Positions 19,944 to 28,833 of a stretch of 64,000 nucleotides of DNA are shown here, piece after piece (positions within the stretch are counted from its first letter, which is position 1; each line of letters starts with the position of its first letter). The notes beneath the pieces are model-generated. The model ran no database searches. It was not told the origin of the DNA and saw only the letters and a list, made by a program, of their open reading frames with translations. The stretch comes from Methylobacter tundripaludum SV96 (GTDB taxonomy: Bacteria > Pseudomonadota > Gammaproteobacteria > Methylococcales > Methylomonadaceae), in assembly GCF_000190755.2 (NCBI RefSeq), contig NZ_JH109152.1, positions 434,001-498,000 of the forward strand. Direction: 5' to 3'. Made by a program: the position numbers and the translations under genes.

Positions 19944-22154
19944 TTAAAACTTTACACTGATTCCCGCATTAACGGCGATCGGCGAACCCGGTGTGATATT
20001 GGTGTTGTTGTGCGCATTAGCGTAATACTTCTTGTCGAACAGGTTTTCGACATTGACTTGCAATTGGATATTTTTAGTAGCCTTGAAGTAGACGGCCGCA
20101 TCGAAGCGCAGGAAGCCGGGCAGGGTGACCAGGTTATCGGTGGCCGCAAATATTTTGCTGCGGTATATCGAGCCCAGGCCTACGCCCCATTGCTGGGTAA
20201 TGTCATAACGGTTCCACAGCGAGAAGGTGTGCTCCGGCACCTGTGCCAGAGTGGCGCCGGCCAATGCGGTGCTTGAAATGCTTTTGGTGATTTCGCCGTT
20301 TTGAAAGGCATAGCCGCCCATGACTTTCCAGGCATCGGTAATGTTGCCGCTCAAACCCAGTTCTATACCGCGCGTGCGCTGGCCGTCGACTAAAAACGAC
20401 AGCGCCGGATTATTGGGATCGGTGGCAAGGGCATTGAGGCGGTCAAGTTGATACAAAGCCAGCGTTGCCGACAGATCGGGTCGAATATCCCATTTTGCTC
20501 CCACTTCGTAATTCCTGAATTCTTCCGGTTTCAACGCTGCATTAGTCAATGTAAGCGACGCCAGCTGGTCGCCCGCCCTCGGTACATAGGCGATGCTGTA
20601 GTTGCTATACAAGGAGAAGTTGTCAAACGGTTTGTAGATCAAACCGCCGCGTGGGGACACCAGATTGTCATTAGTAGTAAAGTTTTGACCATTGCGGTTA
20701 TTGGTGAAATCGACTTCGAAGCGATCGAAGCGAACCCCCATGATGGCCTTCCAATGTTCCGTTAAGTCGATCTGATCCTGCACATAACCGGCCTTAATGG
20801 TTGTCACGCCGTGATTGTTCGCGTCCGTGGCGGATTGCCGGAAAGCGACGGCGCCGCGATACCTGGGATCTGCCAACGAAACATTGACTGACGTAGCGTT
20901 AGCGCCCACATTGGTAAAATAACCGGTATTCCGGAAGTTATCGTTTTCCTGCCGGCCGAATTCCATACCCGTCAGAAACTTGTGCTTAAGAGGCCCGGTG
21001 TTCAACGAAAAAGTCAGGTCGGTTTGGTTAAATAAATTTTCGCGCTGGTTAGCGTTATTGTAGGCCGAAATCGCGACTTGGTTGCCGGCGGCATTGACCG
21101 CGCCCGGAAAGATGTTTTGGTAGAACTTATCATAGCTGGCGTAACGGCTGCTGTTGCGAACCGAGACGCCTCCGCCGAAGTCGTGGTCTAGCACTGCCTT
21201 GAAAGAATCGACTGTTGCCGAGGTCGGGCTGCGCTCCGGATCGCCGAAAAAAGTAGAGACATCGGTGTTGACCGGACGGCCTCCAAACGAGGAAATGCCT
21301 CGATCCGCAGTTCTTTTATCGTCGTAATGCTCATAGCCCAGCGATACTTTGGTCTGCTCGCTGGGCTGCCAGGTTAAAGTGGGATTAACGCCCCAGCGTC
21401 CGGCATCGAAGCCGTCGCGGTAGCTGCGGGAATTCTCCCACATGCCAGTGAGGCGCACGGCAACGTTGTCGTTAATGGCTTGGTTGACGTCCCCTGTGCC
21501 CCGATATTTATCAAAGGAACCGATCTGGAAATTCATTTCGCGTAAATTGCTCCAGTTGGCCTGCTTGGTGGCGCGGTTAATCAAGCCGCCTGAACCGCCG
21601 CGACCGAAAACCATCGCGTTAGGGCCTTTCAGCACGTCGACCCTTTCGATGTTGTAAAGATCGCGAAAATACTGCACGTCGTCGCGTATGCCGTCGACAT
21701 ACATATCCGCATTCGAACTGTTGCCGCGAAAAATCGGGTTATCCCGATTGCCTTCCCCTTGGGCGGTGCCGACACCGGGTACATAGCGAGTCGTATCGGC
21801 TATGCTCTGCATATTTTGGTCCTTGATCAATTCTTGCGTGATAACGGTGATTGATTGCGGAAGGTCGATCAGGGCCGTATCGGTTTTGACTGCGGTTGAG
21901 TTGCTTTTGGCTTGATAGCCCTTCGTAACATTGGGCGTTTTCTCGCGCGACGCCTTTACTTTAACGGTAGGCAAGGTTAGTTCTTTACCTTCAGCTGCGC
22001 GTGTGTTCGAAACGGGATCGGCAGCCATGGTCACTGTGCTTAAGGCCAAGCCCAGCGGTAATAGCGCTCCCAGTTGCCATTTCATTAAACTATGCGGCGC
22101 GTTCAATAATGGGGTAATAGCCGGTATCAGCGGTCGGTTTTTGTGATTTTTCAT
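19944..22154 (-). CDS. TonB-dependent siderophore receptor (Fiu-like)
   Basis: This 736-residue outer membrane receptor imports ferric siderophore. After a signal region (cleavage near T-M-A-A) it has a TonB-box-like stretch, a plug domain (Q-S-I-T-V-I-T-Q-E-L-I, V-P-G-V, then V-D-V-L-K-G-P-N-A-M-V-F-G-R-G-G-S-G-G) and a 22-strand barrel ending in V-K-F, the expected aromatic C-terminus. The pattern F-R-G-N-S-S-N-A-D-M-Y-V-D-G-I-R-D resembles catecholate-type receptors. The exbB-exbD-tonB genes lie directly upstream on the same strand and a PepSY protein downstream, forming one iron-uptake unit. Confidence 0.92.
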   Translation of the reverse strand: MKNHKNRPLIPAITPLLNAPHSLMKWQLGALLPLGLALSTVTMAADPVSNTRAAEGKELTLPTVKVKASREKTPNVTKGYQAKSNSTAVKTDTALIDLPQSITVITQELIKDQNMQSIADTTRYVPGVGTAQGEGNRDNPIFRGNSSNADMYVDGIRDDVQYFRDLYNIERVDVLKGPNAMVFGRGGSGGLINRATKQANWSNLREMNFQIGSFDKYRGTGDVNQAINDNVAVRLTGMWENSRSYRDGFDAGRWGVNPTLTWQPSEQTKVSLGYEHYDDKRTADRGISSFGGRPVNTDVSTFFGDPERSPTSATVDSFKAVLDHDFGGGVSVRNSSRYASYDKFYQNIFPGAVNAAGNQVAISAYNNANQRENLFNQTDLTFSLNTGPLKHKFLTGMEFGRQENDNFRNTGYFTNVGANATSVNVSLADPRYRGAVAFRQSATDANNHGVTTIKAGYVQDQIDLTEHWKAIMGVRFDRFEVDFTNNRNGQNFTTNDNLVSPRGGLIYKPFDNFSLYSNYSIAYVPRAGDQLASLTLTNAALKPEEFRNYEVGAKWDIRPDLSATLALYQLDRLNALATDPNNPALSFLVDGQRTRGIELGLSGNITDAWKVMGGYAFQNGEITKSISSTALAGATLAQVPEHTFSLWNRYDITQQWGVGLGSIYRSKIFAATDNLVTLPGFLRFDAAVYFKATKNIQLQVNVENLFDKKYYANAHNNTNITPGSPIAVNAGISVKF

Positions 22155-22258
22155 AAATAGCCTTACTTGTTATGGTTAGCTTGTTGGCTGGCTAGTCACT
22201 CAAGGCGATGGCTGGCTGAATATTCGGGATCGACGCACTGCGGCGTAAACCGGTTGTG

Positions 22259-22687
22259 TTATTTTTTTGAATTCGGCTCGGTAACAAATCCAAGTTTTTC
22301 TATTCCTGCGCTTTGTGCAGCGGACATAACCATTGCCAATTGCTGATAATTTGTTGCTTTGTCAGCGCGTAAATGCACTTCGGGTTGGGGCTTTTTCTGC
22401 GCTTCTGTCCCCAGTCTTGAGGCGAGTTCCGCCTCTTCAAATGGCGCATCGTTCCAAAACAGTTTGCCTTCTCCATTAATCGACAGGGTCACAATATCGA
22501 GTTTTTCCGGATTGGACTGGCTGCCGGCTTGCGGCAGGTCGATTTTGATTGAGTGGGTGAGCAGCGGCGCGGTAATGATGAAAATGACCAGCAGCACCAG
22601 CATGACGTCCACCATTGGCGTTGTGTTGATTTCCGCCATCGGCTGGGTATGGTGATTATCGCCGCCGAATCCGCCTGAGCCCATCAT
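22259..22687 (-). CDS. exbD: Biopolymer transport protein ExbD
   Basis: This 142-residue protein has the ExbD/TolR pattern: A-E-I-N-T-T-P-M-V-D-V-M-L-V-L-L-V-I-F at the N-terminus, with the essential membrane aspartate (D27), and a periplasmic domain with H-L-R-A-D-K-A. It works with ExbB to harvest proton motive force for TonB. Its start overlaps the exbB stop by 4 bases (ATGA-type), so the two are coupled. Confidence 0.95.
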   Translation of the reverse strand: MMGSGGFGGDNHHTQPMAEINTTPMVDVMLVLLVIFIITAPLLTHSIKIDLPQAGSQSNPEKLDIVTLSINGEGKLFWNDAPFEEAELASRLGTEAQKKPQPEVHLRADKATNYQQLAMVMSAAQSAGIEKLGFVTEPNSKK

Positions 22688-23472
22688 AATGACACCGCCA
22701 TGGGTGTCATTTCGGTAACTTCCCCGGCTGCTAACGGTACGCCGGTGGTCAGGTAGGTATGCAGGTCGTGGGCGAACGTTTCCAATTGGCCCATTAATAG
22801 GCGGTTGTCGCGTACCAGGGCGTTATAGGCCAGTACCGCGGGTATGGCAACGGCTAGACCGAACGCGGTCATGATCAGTGCTTCGCCGACCGGTCCCGCT
22901 ACTTTGTCTACAGAGGCTTGGCCGCCGACGGCGATGGCGCCGAGCGCATGATAGATGCCCCAGACTGTGCCGAATAGCCCGATGAAAGGGGCGATACTGC
23001 CCACCGAAGCCAATAAGGTAAGCCCCGTTTCCAGGTGCATGGCTTCCTGGCCGATAACGCGACGTAGCGCCTGGGCAATAAATTCATCATGCCGCGAATG
23101 TTCTTGCAGTGCGCTACTTCCGCCTTCATTGGCGGTAACTGCGTGCTCCGCAAAAAGTTGAGCGGTGTAACGCTTGTGATGGTTGGCAGCATTGATGCCT
23201 TGTATCGCAAGACGCGCGAACGGGTTTTCAGCTTTATTCAAATCCTCGCTCATGACAGTCACCATTGATGATAGGGTTGTCGACGAAGCTTGCCAAAAGC
23301 GTTCTAAAAAACGGGCGCTGTTGCTTCTTAAACGCCGCGCCTGTATTGCTTTGATGACCATTAAAGTCCAGCTTCCGATGGACATGGCCAGCAGCATCGC
23401 TGCTACGGCGATAGATACCGCACCGCCTTGACTGATGAATTTCAGGTTGTCTAAGAGATATTCTGCTTGCAT
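22684..23472 (-). CDS. exbB: MotA/TolQ/ExbB proton channel protein ExbB
   Basis: This 262-residue inner membrane protein has the MotA/TolQ/ExbB domain: an N-terminal helix (I-A-V-A-A-M-L-L-A-M-S-I), a cytoplasmic loop, and two C-terminal helices with L-L-A-S-V-G-S-I-A-P-F-I-G-L-F-G-T-V-W-G-I and A-L-I-M-T-A-F-G-L-A-V-A-I-P-A-V-L. It forms the channel that energises TonB. It lies between tonB and exbD, all on the minus strand, with 7 bases to tonB. Confidence 0.95.
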   Translation of the reverse strand: MQAEYLLDNLKFISQGGAVSIAVAAMLLAMSIGSWTLMVIKAIQARRLRSNSARFLERFWQASSTTLSSMVTVMSEDLNKAENPFARLAIQGINAANHHKRYTAQLFAEHAVTANEGGSSALQEHSRHDEFIAQALRRVIGQEAMHLETGLTLLASVGSIAPFIGLFGTVWGIYHALGAIAVGGQASVDKVAGPVGEALIMTAFGLAVAIPAVLAYNALVRDNRLLMGQLETFAHDLHTYLTTGVPLAAGEVTEMTPMAVSL

Positions 23473-23479
23473 GATGATT

Positions 23480-24241
23480 TTATCCTTCTTCTATTGAAAA
23501 TCTGACCGGTACAACGACCGATGCACTAACCGATTGTTCACCACGTTTGGCTGGAATAAATTGCCATTTCTTGACTGCTTCCAGCGCAGCCTGATCGAGT
23601 CGACTTGAGCCGCTGCCGGTTTGCAGCTCAACGGAACCGGCTTTACCGTCCTGCGTCACTTGCACGCGCAGCAATACCAGGCCTTGTTCGCCCAGCCGCC
23701 GCGAGATTGGCGGATAATTCGGTGCCGGGTTATTTAAATAAGCCGCATTGAAGTTGGGCGACTGGTATGGCTGTGTGTCTGCGGGCTTGTTGGTTGTTGT
23801 CTTGGTCTGCTGTTCGGCAATCGGCGAATCTGTTGCCGCTACTGGCGTGGATGTTTGTTCCACTGGCGGGGTTACCGGCTGATGTGTTTGCTTTATCAGT
23901 GGCACAACAGGTTTAATGATCGGTTTGACTTTTTTCTTGACTGGTTTTTGCTCTTTTACTACCGGCTGGACGGGCGGCACCGGTTTTTGCGGCGTTGCCT
24001 CTGGCGCGCTCAGCAGGCTAATCATGATGGGTTCGGGGGGCGTATCAAGTGGCAAAGACTGCGATTGTGGACGTAATGCCGCAAACATCGCCAGGTGTGC
24101 GCATAGCACCAAAACCAACGCGATCCATGGGCGGTCCTTGCTTCGCGTAACGCTGTTATGATTAATATTTCCTAACATGAGAGCGGGCCGATTTTCCAGG
24201 AAATAGAAGGTGGCTATTGGGAAGATCATTTTAGTGAACAT
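23480..24241 (-). CDS. tonB: Energy transducer TonB
   Basis: This 253-residue protein has a single N-terminal membrane anchor (I-A-L-V-L-V-L-C-A-H-L-A-M-F near residue 45), a long Pro/Lys-rich periplasmic spacer (repeats of K-P-V and V-P-P), and a C-terminal TonB domain (Y-P-P-I-S-R-R-L-G-E-Q-G, then V-K-K-W-Q-F-I-P-A). The ATG at 24241 has a strong AAGGAG binding site; an internal ATG at 24178 lacks one. Proton motive force from ExbBD is passed to the siderophore receptor encoded downstream. Confidence 0.94.
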   Translation of the reverse strand: MFTKMIFPIATFYFLENRPALMLGNINHNSVTRSKDRPWIALVLVLCAHLAMFAALRPQSQSLPLDTPPEPIMISLLSAPEATPQKPVPPVQPVVKEQKPVKKKVKPIIKPVVPLIKQTHQPVTPPVEQTSTPVAATDSPIAEQQTKTTTNKPADTQPYQSPNFNAAYLNNPAPNYPPISRRLGEQGLVLLRVQVTQDGKAGSVELQTGSGSSRLDQAALEAVKKWQFIPAKRGEQSVSASVVVPVRFSIEEG

Positions 24242-24635
24242 GGCCGCTCCTTATTTGTTGAGTATGTGTAATGATTGCATGGTTGATGCGCCAAAATGCA
24301 TCTTTAATGCGCCGCAATCCGGGCGAAATACCACGCGACAATTGTCGTTACCGGATAGTCCTGCTTTCTTGTGTCGCTTATTTGAGTTCATTGATTTTTG
24401 CCATCCAAATGTTAGGCAGGATAACGTCTGCCGAAGCTGCAATAGGCAGCGTTTCTTTGATATTGGCTGGCTACCGGGCACCTGAGTGTCGGATGGCTGG
24501 CTGCTCTTGACTTATATGCATTGCACTTTATTGTCGGCATGTTCATTCCCCGTATCATTATTAGGAGAGAGGCCGGTAGGTAGGAGGAAAATAACCTGCC
24601 GGCAATAAAGCGTAATAACTAGGTCAAGAGATAAA
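24242..24635. other. Gene-free spacer between hemP and tonB
   Basis: No supported gene lies here. The part from 24363 onward belongs to a duplicated segment also found at 25781-26176. An imperfect stem (GCCGGTAGGTAGGAGG... with ...CCTGCCGGC) near 24571-24602 may be a terminator for hemP. The region presumably contains the tonB promoter; a clear Fur box was not found in it. Confidence 0.4.
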
Positions 24636-24833
24636 TCATTTAGTCAGGATTAATTTGCCCTGACGAGTCAAACGTAATCGGTATTCTTCACCCGCATGTT
24701 CGATGACAACTTCGTTTCCCGTACCAAATAGCTCGGCACTGTTTAACCGCTGCCGTAAAGCGGGCGTTATGTCCTGCTTTGTAGACAGCGTTAAGTCTAA
24801 AGATTCAGATGAGGGGAGAAGTTGTTTGTCCAT
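24636..24833 (-). CDS. hemP: HemP family hemin uptake protein, copy 1
   Basis: This 65-residue protein matches the HemP family: a variable N-terminus, then L-F-G-T-G-N-E-V-V-I-E-H-A-G-E-E-Y-R-L-R-L-T and K-L-I-L-T-K at the end. HemP is a small, iron-regulated protein found with heme/siderophore uptake genes; its biochemical role is unclear and a DNA-binding activator role has been proposed for some members. A Fur box lies 8 bases upstream of the start. It is 75-80 percent identical to copy 2. Confidence 0.9.
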   Translation of the reverse strand: MDKQLLPSSESLDLTLSTKQDITPALRQRLNSAELFGTGNEVVIEHAGEEYRLRLTRQGKLILTK

Positions 24834-24841
24834 GGATACAA

Positions 24842-24860
24842 ATAATAATGATTATCATTT
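24842..24860 (-). promoter_or_regulatory. Fur box upstream of hemP copy 1
   Basis: ATAATAATGATTATCATTT closely matches the Fur consensus (GATAATGATAATCATTATC) and is centred about 18 bases before the hemP start, suiting iron-dependent repression. Confidence 0.85.
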
Positions 24861-25001
24861 GACGAGTCAACACTTGTTGGTTTTTTTCTGACAAATACTT
24901 AACTGATGTTATGCAATTTTTATCAACGGCAGGAGGTTAGTTACTCAGGGCCAAAAAGAGGGTAATGGGTTAAATATGTAATTTGCCCGTATAATACCCC
25001 T

Positions 25002-25283
25002 ATGACCTGTTATCAAGAAATTACCTGCCCGGCTTGTGGCAGCAACCCAATTATGAAGTCTGGCCGTAGTGCAGAGGGTACACAGCGTTACCGCTGTCAA
25101 AATCCGGATTGCAACACTAAAACGTTCATGCTGGCTTACCGCTATAAGGCGTGCGAGCCGGGCATCAAGGAGCAAGTTGTGGACATGGCTATTAACGGTA
25201 GTGGCATCCGTGATACAGCGCGAGTTCTCAAGATCAACAAAAACACAGTCATTAGCACGTTAAAAAAAAGTCGAACCGTTTAG
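25002..25283 (+). CDS. insA: IS1 InsA protein
   Basis: This 93-residue frame has the InsA zinc-finger pattern (C-P-A-C-G at residues 8-12 and Y-R-C-Q-N-P-D-C further on) and a helix-turn-helix region. In IS1 it represses transposition alone and forms the DNA-binding half of the transposase after frameshifting. It ends just past an A8 run at 25262-25269, which lets ribosomes slip by -1 into insB. Confidence 0.9.
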   Translation: MTCYQEITCPACGSNPIMKSGRSAEGTQRYRCQNPDCNTKTFMLAYRYKACEPGIKEQVVDMAINGSGIRDTARVLKINKNTVISTLKKSRTV

Positions 25284-25759
25284 TCCAGGTAAATCCCAAC
25301 ATTCAGACCTTAAATTCAGGAGGAAATATGGAGGTGAGATTGGAACTCGCGTGTGAAGCCGCTGAAATGGATGAACAGTGGTCTTTTGTCGGTAACAAGT
25401 CCAATCAACGCCGGCTCTGGTATGCCGTTGATCATGCGACGAATATCGTACGGGCTTATGTGTTTGGCAAACGCACGGACGAGGTGTTCAAAGAGCTGAA
25501 AGCATTGCTTGAGCCCTTTGGCATTAGCCGTTATTACACCGATGATTGGGGCGCTTATGAACGTCACCTTGAAGCCGATAAGCATCAGGTAGGCAAGCGT
25601 AATACCCAAAAAATTGAACGCAAGAATCTGAATTTCAGAACCTGGATTAAGCGGCTCACACGAAAAACAATTTGCTTTTCGAAAGTTGAGACCCTGCATG
25701 ATACGGTTATCGGATTGCTGATTAACAAGGTCGAGTTTGGCTTGGATATTCATGCCTAA
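25262..25759 (+). CDS. insB: IS1 InsB part of transposase (read by -1 frameshift)
   Basis: The frame is open from the A8 slip site through to 25759, so an InsAB' fusion of about 250 residues is predicted. A free-standing ATG at 25328 also exists. The DDE catalytic residues are visible as M-D-E-Q-W-S-F, Y-T-D-D-W-G-A-Y and the Glu in Q-K-I-E-R-K-N-L. The frame has no internal stop, so the element may be active. Confidence 0.88.
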   Translation, partial: KKKSNRLVQVNPNIQTLNSGGNMEVRLELACEAAEMDEQWSFVGNKSNQRRLWYAVDHATNIVRAYVFGKRTDEVFKELKALLEPFGISRYYTDDWGAYERHLEADKHQVGKRNTQKIERKNLNFRTWIKRLTRKTICFSKVETLHDTVIGLLINKVEFGLDIHA

Positions 25760-25935
25760 TTACAGATTTAACCACTACCACTTTCTTGTGTTGTTTATTT
25801 GAGTTCATTGATTTCACCATCCCAATATTAGGCAGAATGGAGTCGGCCGAAGCTACGGTATGTAGCGTGTCTTTGACATTGGCTGGCTACCAACAGCTGA
25901 AAGTGTTGGATGATGGCTGGCTGTTTTTTTACAAA

Positions 25936-26133
25936 TTATTTGGTCAGGATTAATTTGTCCTGGCGCGTTAAACGTAAGCGGTATTCCTCACCGGCATGTT
26001 CGATGACCACTTCGCGGCTGGTATTAAATAGCTCGGCGCTGTTTAACCGTTGTCGTAAAGCCGGCGTTGTGTCCTGCTTTGTAGACAGCTTTAAGTCCAG
26101 AGGTTCGATAGAGTCGGGTAGTTGTTTGTTCAT
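25936..26133 (-). CDS. hemP: HemP family hemin uptake protein, copy 2
   Basis: This 65-residue paralogue of the gene at 24636 has the same core (A-L-R-Q-R-L-N-S-A-E-L-F, then E-V-V-I-E-H-A-G-E-E-Y-R). The N-terminal twenty residues differ most. Both the reading frame and the upstream Fur box are kept, so both copies are probably expressed under iron limitation. Confidence 0.88.
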   Translation of the reverse strand: MNKQLPDSIEPLDLKLSTKQDTTPALRQRLNSAELFNTSREVVIEHAGEEYRLRLTRQDKLILTK

Positions 26134-26140
26134 GGGTTTA

Positions 26141-26157
26141 AATAATAATTATCATTT
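26141..26157 (-). promoter_or_regulatory. Fur box upstream of hemP copy 2
   Basis: AATAATAATTATCATTT resembles the Fur consensus, at the same distance from the start as in copy 1. Confidence 0.75.
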
Positions 26158-26176
26158 GGCGAGTCAACACTTGTTG

Positions 26177-26460
26177 TTCTCTTTTGCTAAATTACTCAAA
26201 AGTCAGGGGGCAATTATCTATTGGGACAGAGCATGTTCAAGCGGGTATTGATGTCAATTCAGTGTTGGAATGGATGGCTGAGCTTATCCACCCTTCGACC
26301 CCAAATACTTTCATTTCCGGGGGCTTCTTCATCATCGTTAGGCCATTCAAGAGCGATTACCTTGTATTGTTAGCCAGTCTGTCATACAGGCGTCATAATG
26401 AGAATGTCTAATATCGAAATTCAATTGACCCCTATGAAACCAAACCCGGATATATAAACC
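26177..26460 (+). promoter_or_regulatory. Upstream region of phosphoketolase
   Basis: About 280 bases without a credible gene. A 75-codon open frame overlaps here but has no homology that I recognise and no ribosome binding site, so I leave it out. The region should contain the xfp promoter; no clear boxes are assigned. Confidence 0.35.
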
Positions 26461-28833
26461 ATGACCACCCAACCGACCCAGCTAACACAAGAAGAAATCA
26501 GCAATATTGACGCCTATTGGCGAGCCTGCAACTACCTGGCTGCGGGCATGATTTATCTGCGCGACAATCCGCTGTTGCGCGAACCGCTCAAGATAGAGCA
26601 TGTGAAGAGTCGTTTGCTGGGGCACTGGGGATCAAGTCCGGGATTATCTTTCACTTATATCCATCTCAACCGGTTGATCAACAAGTACGACCTGAATGCC
26701 ATTTTCCTGGCCGGGCCGGGACATGGCGCGCCGGGCGTACTAGGCCCGGTCTATCTGGAAGGCGCTTACAGCGAAATCTATCCTAACAAGAGCGAAGACG
26801 AACACGGCATGCGCCAGTTCTTCAAGGAGTTCTCTTTTCCGGGCGGCATCGGTAGTCATTGCACACCGGAAACGCCGGGCTCGATTCATGAAGGCGGCGA
26901 ACTCGGCTACAGCGTCTCGCATGCGTTCGGCGCGGCTTACGACAACCCTGATTTGATCGTTGCGGTGGTGGTCGGCGATGGCGAATCCGAAACCGCGCCG
27001 CTGGCGACTTCCTGGCATTCCAACAAATTCCTGAATCCGATCCGCGACGGCGCGGTGTTGCCGATCCTGCATCTGAACGGTTACAAGATCAACAACCCGA
27101 CCATCCTGTCGCGTATCCCGCACGAAGAACTGGAAAACCTGTTCAAGGGTTACGGCTGGACGCCTTATTTCGTCGAGGGTAGCGATCCGGACACCATGCA
27201 TCAAGCCATGGCCGTTACGATGGAGCAGTGCGTACTTGAAATCCGCCGCATTCAACAGGAAGCGCGCAGCAGCGGCCAGCCGGTTCGCCCGCGCTGGCCG
27301 ATGATCGTATTGCGTTCGCCCAAAGGCTGGACCGGGCCGAAAGAGGTTGACGGCAAGAAAGTGGAAGGCTTCTGGCGCGCTCACCAAGTGCCGCTTGGTA
27401 ATGTCCGCGACACCCCGGAGCATTTCAAGCAGCTGGAAGACTGGCTGCGCAGCTACAAGCCGGAAGAATTGTTTGACCGGGACGGACGCTTGTTGCCTGA
27501 ACTCAAAGCTTTGGCACCGAAGGGTGCGCGACGCATGAGCGCCAACCCCCACGCCAACGGCGGCCTGTTGCGCAAAGCCCTGCACATGCCGGATTGCCGC
27601 GAATATGCCGCCGTCGTGACCAAACCGGGCACCACCACTGCTGAAAACACGCGTCCGCTGGGCAAGTTCCTGCGCGACATCATGAGTCTGAATATGCACA
27701 ATTTCCGCGTGTTCGGCCCCGACGAAAACAGCTCGAACAAGCTGGGCAACGTGTACGAAGTCAGCAAAAAAACCTGGCTGGCCGACTACCTGCCGGAAGA
27801 CGCCGATGGCGGCGAACTGTCGCCGGACGGACGGGTCATGGAAATGCTGTCTGAACATACTTTGGAAGGCTGGCTGGAAGGCTATCTGCTGACCGGCCGC
27901 CACGGTTTCTTCTCCACCTACGAAGCCTTCGTGCATGTGATCGATTCGATGTTCAACCAGCATGCCAAATGGCTGGCCATGTCCAAGGAAGTCGCGTGGC
28001 GCGCGCCGGTTTCGTCATTGAACCTGTTGATTACCTCCACCGTATGGCGTCAGGATCACAATGGCTTCACCCATCAGGACCCCGGCTTTCTCGACGTGGT
28101 GGTCAACAAAAGCCCAGCGGTGACGCGCATCTACCTGCCGCCCGATGTAAACTGCCTGCTGACGATTGCCAACCATTGTTTGAATAGCACCAATTACATC
28201 AACGTGATCGTTTGCGACAAACAAAAGCATCTGCAATTTCTGGACATGGATGCGGCGATCAAGCACTGCACCAAAGGCATCGGCATCTGGGGTTGGGCGA
28301 GTAACGATCAAGGCGTCGAGCCGGATTTGGTGATAGCCAGTGCGGGCGACATTCCTACCAAGGAAGCGCTGGCCGCAGTGGTGTTGTTGCGCGAGAATTT
28401 CCCGGAACTTAAGATTCGCTTCATCAACGTGGTTGACCTTTACAAGCTGACGCCTGAATCAGAACACCCGCACGGTTTATCGGACAAGGATTTCGACAGC
28501 CTGTTTACGCTGGATAAGCCTATTTTGTTCAACTTCCACGGCTATCCTTGGTTGATCCATCGTTTGGCTTATCGTCGCAACAACCACAAGAACCTGCATG
28601 TGCGCGGCTACAAGGAAAAAGGCAGCATCAATACGCCGCTGGAGCTTGCGATCCAGAACGAGATAGACCGTTTCAGCCTGGTGATCGATGCGATTAATCG
28701 CGTTCCTGCTTTGCGCGTGGCGGGTGCGCATGTCAAAGAAAGCATGCGCGACATGCAGATCGAATGCCGCAACTACGCTTACGAACACGGCACCGATTTG
28801 CCCGAGGTTGACAACTGGGTGTGGCCGTATTGA
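26461..28833 (+). CDS. xfp: Xylulose-5-phosphate/fructose-6-phosphate phosphoketolase
   Basis: This 790-residue ThDP enzyme splits xylulose 5-phosphate (or fructose 6-phosphate) with phosphate into acetyl phosphate plus glyceraldehyde 3-phosphate (or erythrose 4-phosphate). Signatures: G-P-G-H-G-A-P-G near residue 85, [19 protein letters not shown], and the ThDP/Mg site G-D-G-E-S-E-T-A-P near 177. The length fits the family (about 790-825). The stop overlaps the acetate kinase start by 13 bases, so acetyl phosphate made here passes to a coupled kinase. In RuMP methanotrophs this gives acetate/ATP from sugar phosphate without decarboxylation. Confidence 0.96.
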   Translation: MTTQPTQLTQEEISNIDAYWRACNYLAAGMIYLRDNPLLREPLKIEHVKSRLLGHWGSSPGLSFTYIHLNRLINKYDLNAIFLAGPGHGAPGVLGPVYLEGAYSEIYPNKSEDEHGMRQFFKEFSFPGGIGSHCTPETPGSIHEGGELGYSVSHAFGAAYDNPDLIVAVVVGDGESETAPLATSWHSNKFLNPIRDGAVLPILHLNGYKINNPTILSRIPHEELENLFKGYGWTPYFVEGSDPDTMHQAMAVTMEQCVLEIRRIQQEARSSGQPVRPRWPMIVLRSPKGWTGPKEVDGKKVEGFWRAHQVPLGNVRDTPEHFKQLEDWLRSYKPEELFDRDGRLLPELKALAPKGARRMSANPHANGGLLRKALHMPDCREYAAVVTKPGTTTAENTRPLGKFLRDIMSLNMHNFRVFGPDENSSNKLGNVYEVSKKTWLADYLPEDADGGELSPDGRVMEMLSEHTLEGWLEGYLLTGRHGFFSTYEAFVHVIDSMFNQHAKWLAMSKEVAWRAPVSSLNLLITSTVWRQDHNGFTHQDPGFLDVVVNKSPAVTRIYLPPDVNCLLTIANHCLNSTNYINVIVCDKQKHLQFLDMDAAIKHCTKGIGIWGWASNDQGVEPDLVIASAGDIPTKEALAAVVLLRENFPELKIRFINVVDLYKLTPESEHPHGLSDKDFDSLFTLDKPILFNFHGYPWLIHRLAYRRNNHKNLHVRGYKEKGSINTPLELAIQNEIDRFSLVIDAINRVPALRVAGAHVKESMRDMQIECRNYAYEHGTDLPEVDNWVWPY

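Larger units (their letters stand above)
24363..24882. repeat. Duplicated hemP segment, copy A
   Basis: This segment and 25781-26176 (copy B) share a hemP gene, its upstream Fur box and about 130 bases downstream of hemP (for example TTTGAGTTCATTGATTT and TTGGCTGGCTACC). Copy A has an additional stretch of about 120 bases downstream of hemP. The copies are direct repeats with an IS1-family element between them. Confidence 0.85.
24961..25779 (+). mobile_element. IS1-family insertion sequence
   Basis: The element carries insA and insB reading frames. Its ends are imperfect inverted repeats: GGTAATGGGTTAAATATGTA at 24961 and, reading inward from 25779, GGTAGTGGTTAAATCTGTAA. Total length is about 819 bases, slightly longer than classical IS1 (768). 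No target duplication was found at the edges. The right end abuts the start of the duplicated hemP segment. Confidence 0.85.
25781..26176. repeat. Duplicated hemP segment, copy B
   Basis: This direct repeat of 24363-24882 starts within a few bases of the IS1-like element's right end (CTTTCTTGTG is shared) and stops after ACTTGTTG downstream of the Fur box. Substitutions are scattered, so the duplication is not recent. Confidence 0.85.

Noticed and set aside
24899-24920. AACTGATGTTATGCA upstream of the IS1-like element, similar to the end of the IS4-superfamily element at 33743
   Set aside because: Only about 13 bases match and no transposase remnant follows; could be chance or a very old scar.
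26184-26411. 75-codon open frame before phosphoketolase
   Set aside because: No recognisable family, no ribosome binding site, and it overlaps the hemP promoter duplication.
26740-27963. 407-codon minus-strand open frame across phosphoketolase
   Set aside because: It is the antisense of a strongly conserved ThDP enzyme in GC-rich sequence; its translation has no family pattern.
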